A stretch of DNA of 13,117 nucleotides from DASYSA01 sp036003885 (GTDB lineage: Bacteria; Acidobacteriota; Blastocatellia; UBA7656). Shown one piece after another: positions 5,608-13,117 of this stretch (the first letter of the stretch is position 1; each line of letters begins with the position of its first letter). Location of the stretch: NCBI GenBank assembly GCA_036003885.1, contig DASYSA010000131.1, positions 1 through 13,117 of the forward strand. Reading direction: 5' to 3'. Below the pieces are notes generated by a model. The model searched no databases, was not told where the DNA came from, and saw only the letters and a list, made by a program, of their open reading frames with translations. Both the position numbers and the translations under genes were made by a program.

Positions 5608-8355
5608 ATGCCTGATTGGAAGGAAGAGATCCAACATCGGCTGGCGAGCTTGAAGCTCGAGCTGACCCGTGAGGCGGAGATCGTCGAGGAGTTGGCGCAG
5701 CACCTGGAAGACCGCTATGCAGAGTTGCTCATCGGCGGCGCGGATAAAGATGAGGCTCGCCGCGTGGCAATCGAGGAGTTGCGTGATCGCAAATTGCTGG
5801 CGCGGGAGCTGCGGCGCATCGAGCACCAGGTCAATCGTGAGCCTGTAGTTCTGGGGGGAAGGAAAATGAATATGCTTGGAGACTTGTGGCAAGACCTGCG
5901 TTACGGATTGCGGATGCTGCTGAAGCATCCCAGCTTCACCGCCGTGGCCGTGATCACCCTCGCGCTCGGCATCGGGGCCAACACCGCGATCTTTAGCCTG
6001 ATCGACGCAGTCCTCTTGAAGATGCTGCCGGTTCAACGACCGGAAGAACTGGTGGAGTTCAGCAGGTCGAGTGAGCACGGATCAGGAACCAGTTTTTCTT
6101 ATCCGGCCTTTGAACAGTTTCGTGATCGCAACCAATCACTAAGCGGCGTGTTGACCGTGTCGAAAACCTCGTTGCGCTTGACCGGCGACGGCGACACGGA
6201 ATCGCCGCAAGGGCAATACGTCTCGGGGAATTTCTTTTCCCTGCTCGGCGTTGAAGCCTGGCTTGGCCGCACCATCACTCCACAGGATGACACCCCTTCT
6301 GACGCCGGCTCTCCGGTTGCCGTGATCAGCTATGGTCTCTGGCAGCGGCGATTCGGCGGCGACCCTTCGGTAGTAGGGGCACAAACAGCTGTCGAAGAAA
6401 AGCCGTTCACCATCATTGGCGTGACGCCGCCCGAATTTTTCGGACTGCAGCCAGGCAGTGCACCTGACTTCTGGATACCCATTGCTGCGGAGCCGCTTGT
6501 GCGATCCAAGAGCTGGCTTCGGCAAAGCGACTTCAACTGGTTGAGCGTTGTCGGCCGGCTCAAACCCGGCATCTCGACTGCGACTGCCCGATCCGACCTG
6601 GAAGTGATCTTCAGTCAGCTTCTCGACGAACGAGCGGCAAGAATTCAGAATGAACACAACAGACAGGTATTCCTCGCGCAGAGGATCGGAGTTGAGCCGG
6701 CCGGTAACGGCCTTTCGCGGCTGCGACAGCAGTTCTCGAAACCCCTCTTGATCTTGATGGCTCTCGTCGGCCTGGTGTTACTCATCGCTTGTGCCAACAT
6801 TGCCAGCTTGCTCCTCGCGCGAGCCGCTTCGCGCCGAAGGGAACTGGCAATACGTCTCGCGATGGGAGCGAGCCGTTCCCGCCTCGTGCGGCAGATACTT
6901 ACCGAATCCGTCCTGCTCGCTTGCATTGGAGGTCTTGCGGGCCTGCTCTTCGCCTTTTGGGCAGGCGGGTTCATTGTGGCCTTCATGTCAAGCGGCGAGA
7001 CCCGCATTGTGCTCCACCTTCGCCCCGATGCATCCATCCTGGGGTTCACCACGCTGGCGTCACTGCTCACCGGGATACTGTTCGGTCTCGCACCTGCCTT
7101 AAAAGCCACCTTACTGGATCCTGGTCCTGCCCTTAAGGAGCAGGCGCTGACTCTCGGGGGCGGTCGAAGCGGCGGGCAGCTCGGCAGGTCTCTCGTCGTT
7201 TCGCAAGTCGCCTTGTCGTTATTGCTTGTCGCAGGCGCAGGCCTGTTTACGGGCAGCCTTCGCAATCTAAAGGCGCTGGACGCGGGCTTCAATCGGGATA
7301 ACGTGCTGATGGTCAACCTGAATCCCGGCAAGGCAGGTTACAAAGATGCGCGCCTTGCGATGTTCTACGAGCGAGTCGTCGAGCGCGCCGCGCTGGTTCC
7401 GGGTGTTCGCTCCGTCAGCCTGTCACGGTTGACGCCGATCTCCGGGGGTGGCTGGGATCTTTCGGCGTCCGTGGAGGGATACACACCGCAGCCAAATGAA
7501 GATCCGACCGTTTACGTGAATGGCGTATCCCCGGGATACTTTGAGACCCTGGGCACGACGCTTCTGCTCGGACGCGATTTCGGCAAACAGGATCGTCAGA
7601 ACACGCCGAAGGTCGCCCTGATCAACGAGACAATGATGAAGCACTATTTTTCCGGAGCCAATCCCATTGGGCGGCGGGTGACGCTCGGAGGCCGAGAGCC
7701 GATGGAGATAATAGGCGTGGTGAAAGACGCCAGGTACATGAGCTTGCGGGAGGAGATCCATAGAACCGTCTATGTGAACTGCCTGCAGGATGCAACCGTG
7801 GATGGCTCGCTCACTCTCGAGGTCCAGACTGTTGGAGATCCGTCCGGCATCATCGCCCCCTTGCGAAATGAGATCGGCGCGCTGGACAGTAGTGTTCCGC
7901 TTACCGGCTTCGGCACTCTTGCGAGGCAGGTGGATAACTCCCTGATTCAGGAAAGACTCGTGGCGACGCTCTCCGGCTTTTTTGGAGGCATGGCCCTCTT
8001 GCTCGCATGCATTGGACTTTACGGGGTGATGTCTTACAACGTCGCGCGGCGAACCAGCGAAATCGGGATCCGTCTGGCTCTCGGCGCCGGACGCGCGAAC
8101 ATCCTTTGGATCGTATTGCGCGAATGTCTCCTGCTGGTCTCGCTGGGGATCGCTATTGGAGCTCCAGTCGCACTCGTCGCCGGACGCCTTGCCGCAAGCG
8201 AGATCTCAGGTCTGCTATTCGGTCTATCGGCCACCGATGCGAGCACAATCGCTTTGGCTGCCGTCGCTCTGACCGGTGTAGCAATGCTGGCCGCCTATCT
8301 TCCCGCTCGGCGGGCGATGAGAGTGGATCCGTTGGTCGCGTTGCGATACGAATGA
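5608..8355 (+). CDS. ADOP-family duplicated orphan permease, 915 aa (ADOP-3)
   Basis: Start set at the ATG at 5608 because it gives the conserved MPDWKEEIQHRL prefix. The frame is open upstream to 5482 only because it reads through the repeat spacer and the end of ADOP-2. No clear Shine-Dalgarno sequence precedes 5608. Layout: cytosolic prefix 1-88; membrane segment about 112-137 (LALGIGANTAIFSLID); MacB-like periplasmic domain to about 375; first FtsX core with segments near 380-404, 434-458 and 477-498 (IACANIASLLLARA, AIRLAMGASRSR); segment 528-552; second periplasmic domain to about 780; second core from about 785 (GLYGVMSY, EIGIRLALGAGR), ending ARRAMRVDPLVALRYE. It shares RPEELV and a SYPAFEQFRD-type segment with ADOP-2. 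It is an inner-membrane protein of unknown substrate with no ATPase nearby. Confidence 0.92.
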   Translation: MPDWKEEIQHRLASLKLELTREAEIVEELAQHLEDRYAELLIGGADKDEARRVAIEELRDRKLLARELRRIEHQVNREPVVLGGRKMNMLGDLWQDLRYGLRMLLKHPSFTAVAVITLALGIGANTAIFSLIDAVLLKMLPVQRPEELVEFSRSSEHGSGTSFSYPAFEQFRDRNQSLSGVLTVSKTSLRLTGDGDTESPQGQYVSGNFFSLLGVEAWLGRTITPQDDTPSDAGSPVAVISYGLWQRRFGGDPSVVGAQTAVEEKPFTIIGVTPPEFFGLQPGSAPDFWIPIAAEPLVRSKSWLRQSDFNWLSVVGRLKPGISTATARSDLEVIFSQLLDERAARIQNEHNRQVFLAQRIGVEPAGNGLSRLRQQFSKPLLILMALVGLVLLIACANIASLLLARAASRRRELAIRLAMGASRSRLVRQILTESVLLACIGGLAGLLFAFWAGGFIVAFMSSGETRIVLHLRPDASILGFTTLASLLTGILFGLAPALKATLLDPGPALKEQALTLGGGRSGGQLGRSLVVSQVALSLLLVAGAGLFTGSLRNLKALDAGFNRDNVLMVNLNPGKAGYKDARLAMFYERVVERAALVPGVRSVSLSRLTPISGGGWDLSASVEGYTPQPNEDPTVYVNGVSPGYFETLGTTLLLGRDFGKQDRQNTPKVALINETMMKHYFSGANPIGRRVTLGGREPMEIIGVVKDARYMSLREEIHRTVYVNCLQDATVDGSLTLEVQTVGDPSGIIAPLRNEIGALDSSVPLTGFGTLARQVDNSLIQERLVATLSGFFGGMALLLACIGLYGVMSYNVARRTSEIGIRLALGAGRANILWIVLRECLLLVSLGIAIGAPVALVAGRLAASEISGLLFGLSATDASTIALAAVALTGVAMLAAYLPARRAMRVDPLVALRYE
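5859..5874 (+). promoter_or_regulatory. Internal Shine-Dalgarno and in-frame ATG in ADOP-3
   Basis: AAGGA (5859-5863), preceded by a G-run, lies eight bases before an in-frame ATG at 5872 (codon 89); another in-frame ATG is at 5866. This site is stronger than anything upstream of the annotated start at 5608, so a prefix-less product of about 827 residues is plausible. Confidence 0.5.
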
Positions 8356-8358
8356 TGT

Positions 8359-8520
8359 CGATTTTGGATTTAGATTTTGGATTTTGGATTGCGGAACGCT
8401 TTTCGATTTGGATTTATTTGGATTCGAGTGGCCGCTGCGCTTTCACCAATCCAAAATCGAGAACGCTTTCCCCAATCCAAAATCTAAAATCCAAAATCGA
8501 AAGAATCCAAAATCGAAAGG
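8359..8520. repeat. Heptamer spacer with long inverted arms and duplicated 58-bp core
   Basis: The left arm at 8359-8383 pairs with 8474-8499 over about 25 bp with a single bulged T. The right side contains three AATCCAAAATC runs, at about 8448, 8474 and 8504. The core at 8369-8426 is identical to 11239-11296. The block ends in AAATCGAAAGG (8510-8520), whose GAAAGG is the Shine-Dalgarno sequence of ADOP-4, six bases before its ATG. TTTCGATTT inside the core (8401-8409) is complementary to AAATCGAAA next to that site. Confidence 0.87.
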
Positions 8521-8526
8521 TCCAAG

Positions 8527-11208
8527 ATGCCTGACTGGAAGGATGCAATAAGACAGCGATTGGGCGACTTGAGGCTCGAACCCTCGCGCGAGTCGGAGAT
8601 CGTCGAGGAGTTAGCCCAGCACCTCGATGATCGCTACCGAGAGTTCCTTGCCGGGGGCGCAACCCCGGAAGAATCCTCTCGCGCGGCGCTCTCGGAGTTG
8701 AGTGAGAGCGAACTCCTGGCGCGTGAACTTCGGCGAGTCGAACGAACCGAGACGCGGGAACACGTAGTTCCTGGAACAAGGAGAAAGCATATGATTGGTG
8801 ACTTCTGGCAAGACCTTCGGTATGGCGCGCGCTCGCTGCGAAAGAATCCCGGCTTCACCGCGGTCGCTGTAATCACTCTGGCGCTCGGCATCGGCGCTAA
8901 CACCGCGATCTTCAGCGTCGTCAACAGCGTGCTGCTGCGGCCTCTCCCGTATCCCGACCCGGATCGCCTCGTGATGGTCTGCGGAATCAGTTTACAAGCC
9001 GCGCAGGACAAAATACCGCTGTGCGAAGCAGACTTCCTCGACTGGAAATCGCAAAACCATGTCTTTGAAAGTCTCGCGGCCTTCTCAACCAACCGCTTCA
9101 ACTACACCGGCGGTGAAACTCCGGAGCAGATCGAGGGCGCCTGGGTGACGGCTGATTTCTTCTCCACCATTGGAGTTCAACCCGCAATGGGCCGTGGTTT
9201 CCTGCCCGAGGAAGATCTGCCCAAGACCCCGCAGACGGTCGTCATCAGCGACGGGTTCTGGCGACGACATCTCGGCTCAAATCCGAACGTTATCGATCAA
9301 CAGATAACTCTCAACGCCCGGGCATTCACCATCATCGGCGTGATGCCTCCGGGTTTTCTGTTTCCCGAAAGAGACGTCGAGCTTTGGGCGGCTGAAAGAC
9401 TAGCTGCGACACGCAGAGGACCTTATTACATGTGGGGACTCGCAAGGCTCAGTCCCGGAGCGACACTCGAACGGGCTCAAAGCGAGATGGATATGATTGC
9501 TCGGCGAGTGCAGGACCAGATCAACAGCCCGACCCGGGACTGGACCTGGACGTCGATTTCGTTGGCGGAAAGAATCGTCGGCAAAATTCGTCCCGCTCTG
9601 GTCGTGCTGCTCGTAGCCGTGCTCTTTGTGTTGCTCATCGCGTGTGCAAACATCGCCAATTTGCTGCTCGCTCGCGCGACGGCTCGTGAAAAAGAGATAG
9701 CGGTGCGAATCGCCCTGGGCGCGAGCCGCGGGCGGTTGCTTCGTCAGTTGCTCACTGAAAGCCTTTTGCTCGCCGCGGTCGGAACGGCGGCGGGCTTGCC
9801 GCTTGCGATCTGGGGAGTTCATCTGCTGGTAGCACTCGGCCCCGACGACCTGCCTCGCCTGCAAGAGATCAATATTGATGGCTGGGTGCTTGGATTCACG
9901 CTACTGGTCGCGGCGGTTTGCGGTCTGATCTTCGGGCTCGCACCCGCGCTGCAAAGCTCGCGTCTTAATCTCAACGAGTCACTCAAGGAAGGCGGCCGAA
10001 GCGCCACTGATAGCTCCGGCAGGCGTCGAATGCAAAGTGCCCTTGTGGTAACCGAAATAGCCTTCTCGATGATGCTGTTGGTCGGCGCGGGACTGATGAC
10101 CAGGAGCTTCTTGAAATTGCAAAGCGTCAATCCCGGATTCAGGCCCGATCACATCCTGACGATGCATCTCACCCTGCCGCGCGCGAAGTATGACAGTGAC
10201 GAGAAGATCACCAGCTATTACCGGCAACTCATCGAACGAGTCACCGCGGTGCGAGGAGTGGAAGCAGCAGGATTGAGTATCAGTCTTCCTCCGAACAATC
10301 TCGAGGTCAGCGATAGTTTTACCATTGAAGGCAAACCATGGCCGCCGGGAGCGAGCGAACCGATCGTTCCAATCGTCCTCACCAGCCCCGAGTACTTCAC
10401 CGCGCTAGGCGTCCCACTCCTTCAAGGGCGGGGCTTCAACGCAGCGGATAAGGAAGGCTCTCCGCTCGTCGTCATCATCAACAAGACGCTGGCCGAACGA
10501 TATTTTCCAGACGAGAACCCGATCGGCAAACGGTTAAGGAACGGAGGCGCAGAACGGCCACGCAATCCCTGGATGGAAATCGTCGGAGTGGTTGGCGATG
10601 TTAAGTATTCGGGCCTCGATGCCCGGCCGGAACCTGCCTACTTTACGCCGTTAGCTCAGGACACCTGGCGCGCCGCGTACCTGGTAGTCCGCGCCCCACC
10701 GAATCCCTCCAGCCTGGTGCCCGCGATTCGAGAGCAGATTTGGGAGCTTGATAAAGACATCCCCATCGCCAAAGTCGCAACCATGGATCAACTCCTCGCA
10801 GAGTCGGTCGCGCAGCCTCGCTTCCGCACTCTGCTGCTTGGAATCTTCGCCGCGGTGGCGCTGATGCTTGCGTCAGTTGGAATCTACGGCGTGATCTCCT
10901 ACTCGGTAACCCAGCGCACCCACGAGATCGGCATTCGAATGGCGTTGGGAGCGCAAGCTCGCGATGTGATCAAGCTGGTTATCAAGCAGGGTATTGCATT
11001 GGCGTTTATCGGAGTGGCGATTGGCCTGGCGGCTTCGTTCGCATTGACGCGTTTGATGGAGAGACTCCTGTTCGAGGTGAGCACAACCGATAAAGCTACG
11101 TTTGCGGGTGTCGCAGCCTTGCTGATCGCGGTTGCGGTCCTTGCTTGTTGGATTCCGGCACGTCGGGCTTCGCAGGTGGACCCCATGGTGGCGCTGCGAC
11201 GCGAATGA
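8527..11208 (+). CDS. ADOP-family duplicated orphan permease, 893 aa (ADOP-4)
   Basis: Starts at the ATG at 8527 with GAAAGG six bases upstream. The prefix (MPDWKDAIRQRLGDLRLEPS, then EIVEELAQHLDDRY) spans residues 1-88. Membrane segment about 112-137 (LALGIGANTAIFSVVNSVLL) is followed by LPYPDPDRLV and a periplasmic domain with FLDWKSQN and FFSTIGVQPAMGRGF. The first FtsX core has segments near 359-382 and 454-475 (IACANIANLLLARA, AVRIALGASRGR), with a further segment at 504-528. A second periplasmic domain follows, then the second core from about 771 (GIYGVISY, EIGIRMALGAQ), ending ARRASQVDPMVALRRE. The LPYP and FLDW features group it with ADOP-5 rather than ADOP-2 or -3. No ATP-binding motifs; transport role unproven. 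Confidence 0.93.
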   Translation: MPDWKDAIRQRLGDLRLEPSRESEIVEELAQHLDDRYREFLAGGATPEESSRAALSELSESELLARELRRVERTETREHVVPGTRRKHMIGDFWQDLRYGARSLRKNPGFTAVAVITLALGIGANTAIFSVVNSVLLRPLPYPDPDRLVMVCGISLQAAQDKIPLCEADFLDWKSQNHVFESLAAFSTNRFNYTGGETPEQIEGAWVTADFFSTIGVQPAMGRGFLPEEDLPKTPQTVVISDGFWRRHLGSNPNVIDQQITLNARAFTIIGVMPPGFLFPERDVELWAAERLAATRRGPYYMWGLARLSPGATLERAQSEMDMIARRVQDQINSPTRDWTWTSISLAERIVGKIRPALVVLLVAVLFVLLIACANIANLLLARATAREKEIAVRIALGASRGRLLRQLLTESLLLAAVGTAAGLPLAIWGVHLLVALGPDDLPRLQEINIDGWVLGFTLLVAAVCGLIFGLAPALQSSRLNLNESLKEGGRSATDSSGRRRMQSALVVTEIAFSMMLLVGAGLMTRSFLKLQSVNPGFRPDHILTMHLTLPRAKYDSDEKITSYYRQLIERVTAVRGVEAAGLSISLPPNNLEVSDSFTIEGKPWPPGASEPIVPIVLTSPEYFTALGVPLLQGRGFNAADKEGSPLVVIINKTLAERYFPDENPIGKRLRNGGAERPRNPWMEIVGVVGDVKYSGLDARPEPAYFTPLAQDTWRAAYLVVRAPPNPSSLVPAIREQIWELDKDIPIAKVATMDQLLAESVAQPRFRTLLLGIFAAVALMLASVGIYGVISYSVTQRTHEIGIRMALGAQARDVIKLVIKQGIALAFIGVAIGLAASFALTRLMERLLFEVSTTDKATFAGVAALLIAVAVLACWIPARRASQVDPMVALRRE
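8778..8793 (+). promoter_or_regulatory. Internal Shine-Dalgarno and in-frame ATG in ADOP-4
   Basis: AAGGAG (8778-8783) lies seven bases before an in-frame ATG at 8791 (codon 89), at the prefix/permease boundary (MIGDFWQDLRYG). The spacing is close to ideal. Use would give a product of about 805 residues without the prefix. Confidence 0.55.
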
Positions 11209-11211
11209 TGT

Positions 11212-11356
11212 CGATTTTGGATTCTTGCGATTTTGGATTTTAGATTTTGGATTTTGGATTGCGGAACGCTTTTCGATTTGGATTTATTTGGATTCGGGGG
11301 GGGCCACCGCTTTCCCCAATCCAAAAATCCAAATTCTAAAATCCAAAATCGAAAGG
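11212..11356. repeat. Heptamer spacer with inverted arms, near-copy of the ADOP-4 spacer
   Basis: The left arm 11228-11260 pairs with 11318-11351 over about 33 bp with few mismatches or bulges. The core 11239-11296 is identical over 58 bp to 8369-8426, and TGATGTCGATTTTGGATT starts from the stop codon in both places (8353 and 11206). Compared with the earlier spacer it has an extra unit near 11223-11238 and a G-run after 11296. The right arm passes directly into GAAAGG (11351-11356), the Shine-Dalgarno sequence of ADOP-5. Confidence 0.87.
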
Positions 11357-11361
11357 TCATA

Positions 11362-13117
11362 ATGTCTGATTGGAAAGATGAAATCAGACAGCGCTTGGGC
11401 GACTTGAGACTCGAGCCGACGCGCGAAGCCGAGATCGTCGAGGAACTCTCGCAGCATCTCGAAGACCGTTACCTCGAGTTGCGATCAGGCGGCGCGGCCG
11501 AAGAGGATGCCCGCACCACAGTGCTCGCAGAGTTGAGTGGGGGTGAGTTGCTTCAACGGGAGCTGCAGCGCGTTGAGAGCAGAGTGCTGGAAGAACCCGT
11601 CTGTTTGGGGGCAGCGTTCGAGACAACTTTGGGTGGAAGGAGAAGGAATATGTTCGCAGACCTGTGGCAGGACTTTCGTTATGGCTCGCGAGTGCTCTTG
11701 AAGAAACCCGGCTTCACTGCAATCGCTGTCATCACGCTGGCGCTCGGCATCGGCGCCAACACTGCTCTCTTCAGCGTTGTCAATGGGGTGCTGCTGCGGC
11801 CACTGCCATATTCTGAACCCGAGCATCTGGTATGGATGGGAGGATGGTCGCGAGGCGGGGACAAAGAGATGGGCGTAACCCCGGCGGATTTCCTGGACTA
11901 TCGTGAGCAGAACACGACCTTCGCGCAGTTCGCCGCGTCAATCTCAGATACGCTTCCGGCCACACTCACGGGAAGTGGCGAACCTGAAAGACTGAAAATC
12001 GCTGCGGTGACTGCAAACTATCTTGACGTTTTCGGCCTGAAACCTGAGCTGGGGCGGACATTCATAGCTGAAGAGGAGCAGGCCGGACGCGGCAGCGTCG
12101 TGGTGCTGAGCCGCAGTTTATGGCAGAGGCGCTTCGGCGCTGATCCATCCATCATCGATCGAACGATCACGCTCGACGGCACAAGTCTCACAGTCATCGG
12201 TGTGATGCCGCCGGAGTTTCAGTATCCTCTGGGCGCGGAACTTTGGAAGCCAATGAGCTTTGACGGGCCTCCGCAGAGCCCAATGAAGAGCCGCGAGTTT
12301 CATTTCCTTCGACCCGTCGGCCTGCTCAAGTCAGGTATGACCATTGAACAGGCCCAGGCGGAGGTCGAGACGATCGCTCGGGCGCTTGAATCACAATACC
12401 CCAAAACCAACACCAACTTGAGTCTGTACCTGATGCCGCTGCAGGAGCGGATTGTCGGCAAGGTCAAGTTGACGCTGGTTGTGTTGCTCGGCGCCGTGGG
12501 ATTTGTCCTGCTGATCGCGTGCGCGAATGTCGCCAATCTATTGCTGGTGCGGGCTGCCTCGCGGCAAAAAGAGATGGCTGTGCGTTCGGCGCTCGGCGCA
12601 AGCCGCGGGCGCATAGTGCGGCAGATGCTCGCCGAGAGTCTAATGCTCGCGCTGTGCGGCGGCGTGTGTGCCGTGATTCTAGCGAGCTGGGGAGCCGATC
12701 TGCTGGTCGCGCTCAGCGCCGGCGACCTTCCGCGCGCGGCTGAAATCGGTATTGATCGGACGGTGCTCGGCTTTACATTCGCCATCTCGCTCGTGACGGG
12801 CCTGGTCTTCGGGCTTGCGCCGGCATTGCAGTCCTCTCGCCTTGATTTGAATGAAGCTCTCAAAGAAAGTGGCCGAAGCGGAAGCAACAGCGACCAGACC
12901 AATCGCGCCCGCAATTTGCTTGTGATCTGTGAATGCGCGCTCGCCGTGGTGTTGCTCATCGGCGCGGGTCTGCTCTTGAAGAGCTTCGTCAAGCTACAGC
13001 AGGTCAGCCCCGGATTCGACGAGCAGAATTTGCTGACGGCCCGAGTTGATCTGCCCGGCGCGTATGCACAGTTGGAGAAGAAGGCGGGCTTCTGGAGCGA
13101 GTTGCAGCAGCGGGTGG
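11362..13117 (+). CDS. ADOP-family duplicated orphan permease, N-terminal part (ADOP-5)
   Basis: Starts at the ATG at 11362, five bases after GAAAGG, and stays open for 585 codons to the window edge, so the C-terminal third is missing. The prefix (MSDWKDEIRQRLGDLRLEPT, EIVEELSQHLEDRY) is 96 residues, eight longer than in the paralogs because of an insertion near CLGAAFETTLGGRR. Membrane segment about 120-145 (LALGIGANTALFSVVNGVLL) is followed by LPYSEPEHLV and a periplasmic domain with FLDYREQN and YLDVFGLKPELGRTF. The first FtsX core has segments near 370-395 and 468-489 (IACANVANLLLVRA, AVRSALGASRGR), followed by LNEALKESGRSG, a segment at 518-542 and the start of the second periplasmic domain. 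It is closest in style to ADOP-4. No ATPase motif in the visible part. Confidence 0.92.
   Translation, partial: MSDWKDEIRQRLGDLRLEPTREAEIVEELSQHLEDRYLELRSGGAAEEDARTTVLAELSGGELLQRELQRVESRVLEEPVCLGAAFETTLGGRRRNMFADLWQDFRYGSRVLLKKPGFTAIAVITLALGIGANTALFSVVNGVLLRPLPYSEPEHLVWMGGWSRGGDKEMGVTPADFLDYREQNTTFAQFAASISDTLPATLTGSGEPERLKIAAVTANYLDVFGLKPELGRTFIAEEEQAGRGSVVVLSRSLWQRRFGADPSIIDRTITLDGTSLTVIGVMPPEFQYPLGAELWKPMSFDGPPQSPMKSREFHFLRPVGLLKSGMTIEQAQAEVETIARALESQYPKTNTNLSLYLMPLQERIVGKVKLTLVVLLGAVGFVLLIACANVANLLLVRAASRQKEMAVRSALGASRGRIVRQMLAESLMLALCGGVCAVILASWGADLLVALSAGDLPRAAEIGIDRTVLGFTFAISLVTGLVFGLAPALQSSRLDLNEALKESGRSGSNSDQTNRARNLLVICECALAVVLLIGAGLLLKSFVKLQQVSPGFDEQNLLTARVDLPGAYAQLEKKAGFWSELQQRV
11637..11652 (+). 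promoter_or_regulatory. Internal Shine-Dalgarno and in-frame ATG in ADOP-5
   Basis: AAGGAG (11637-11642) lies seven bases before an in-frame ATG at 11650 (codon 97), where the permease part begins (MFADLWQDFRYG). Its position is shifted only by the eight-codon prefix insertion, so it is structurally the same place as codon 89 in the other three genes. Confidence 0.55.

Noticed and set aside
6645..7331. Minus-strand open frame of 228 codons opposite ADOP-3
   Set aside because: Same reason: GC-driven antisense frame with no recognisable motif, lying over a conserved FtsX core.
2414..11356. Insertion sequence or transposon ends bounding the ADOP units
   Set aside because: The inverted repeats sit within each spacer instead of flanking the units; there is no transposase and no target-site duplication.
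12300..12992. Long minus-strand open frame (230 codons) opposite ADOP-5
   Set aside because: Arg/Ser/Ala-rich composition typical of an antisense shadow, with no domain, opposite an unmistakable ADOP coding region.

Overview
The window looks like a piece of an Acidobacteriota chromosome (moderately GC-rich). The main evidence is a tandem family of very large MacB/FtsX-like permeases of the ADOP type (acidobacterial duplicated orphan permease, TIGR03434 as I recall it) with a PadR-family regulator. Assignment below phylum is not possible from the sequence; Blastocatellia-like or Solibacter-like lineages are guesses.

Layout, left to right. (1) 1-1287: C-terminal half of an ADOP permease (ADOP-1), cut by the window edge. 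(2) 1288-1409: an array of degenerate 7-bp repeats. (3) 1410-about 1690, minus strand: the C-terminal end of a HEAT-repeat protein whose homology breaks off inside a repeat close to the next promoter. (4) 1711-2099: promoter-like sequence, a near-perfect palindrome and a PadR-type regulator. (5) 2092-2743: two collapsed ADOP genes, each keeping only the extreme N-terminus and the last membrane segment(s). The first is still an open frame that overlaps padR; the second is frame-disrupted. (6) 2787-13117: four long ADOP genes in one orientation (908, 915 and 893 aa, and one running off the right edge). No ABC ATPase gene is present.

The ADOP genes share one architecture: a cytosolic prefix of about 88-96 residues, a first membrane segment, a MacB-like periplasmic domain, an FtsX-like membrane core, a second periplasmic domain, and a C-terminal FtsX core ending in a DPxVALRxE-type tail. 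The PadR protein probably controls the downstream array; this is inferred from the shared strand, the gene overlap and the operator-like palindrome.

Three things stand out. The spacers before the remnant at 2538 and before ADOP-3, -4 and -5 are built of 7-bp GATTTTG/CAAAATC units in inverted arms that can fold into long hairpins next to the ribosome-binding sites. A 58-bp block is identical in two of these spacers. Every full prefix-to-permease junction carries a second Shine-Dalgarno sequence and an in-frame ATG at the same structural position, as if a separate prefix gene had fused to a permease gene or as if a short isoform is still made.
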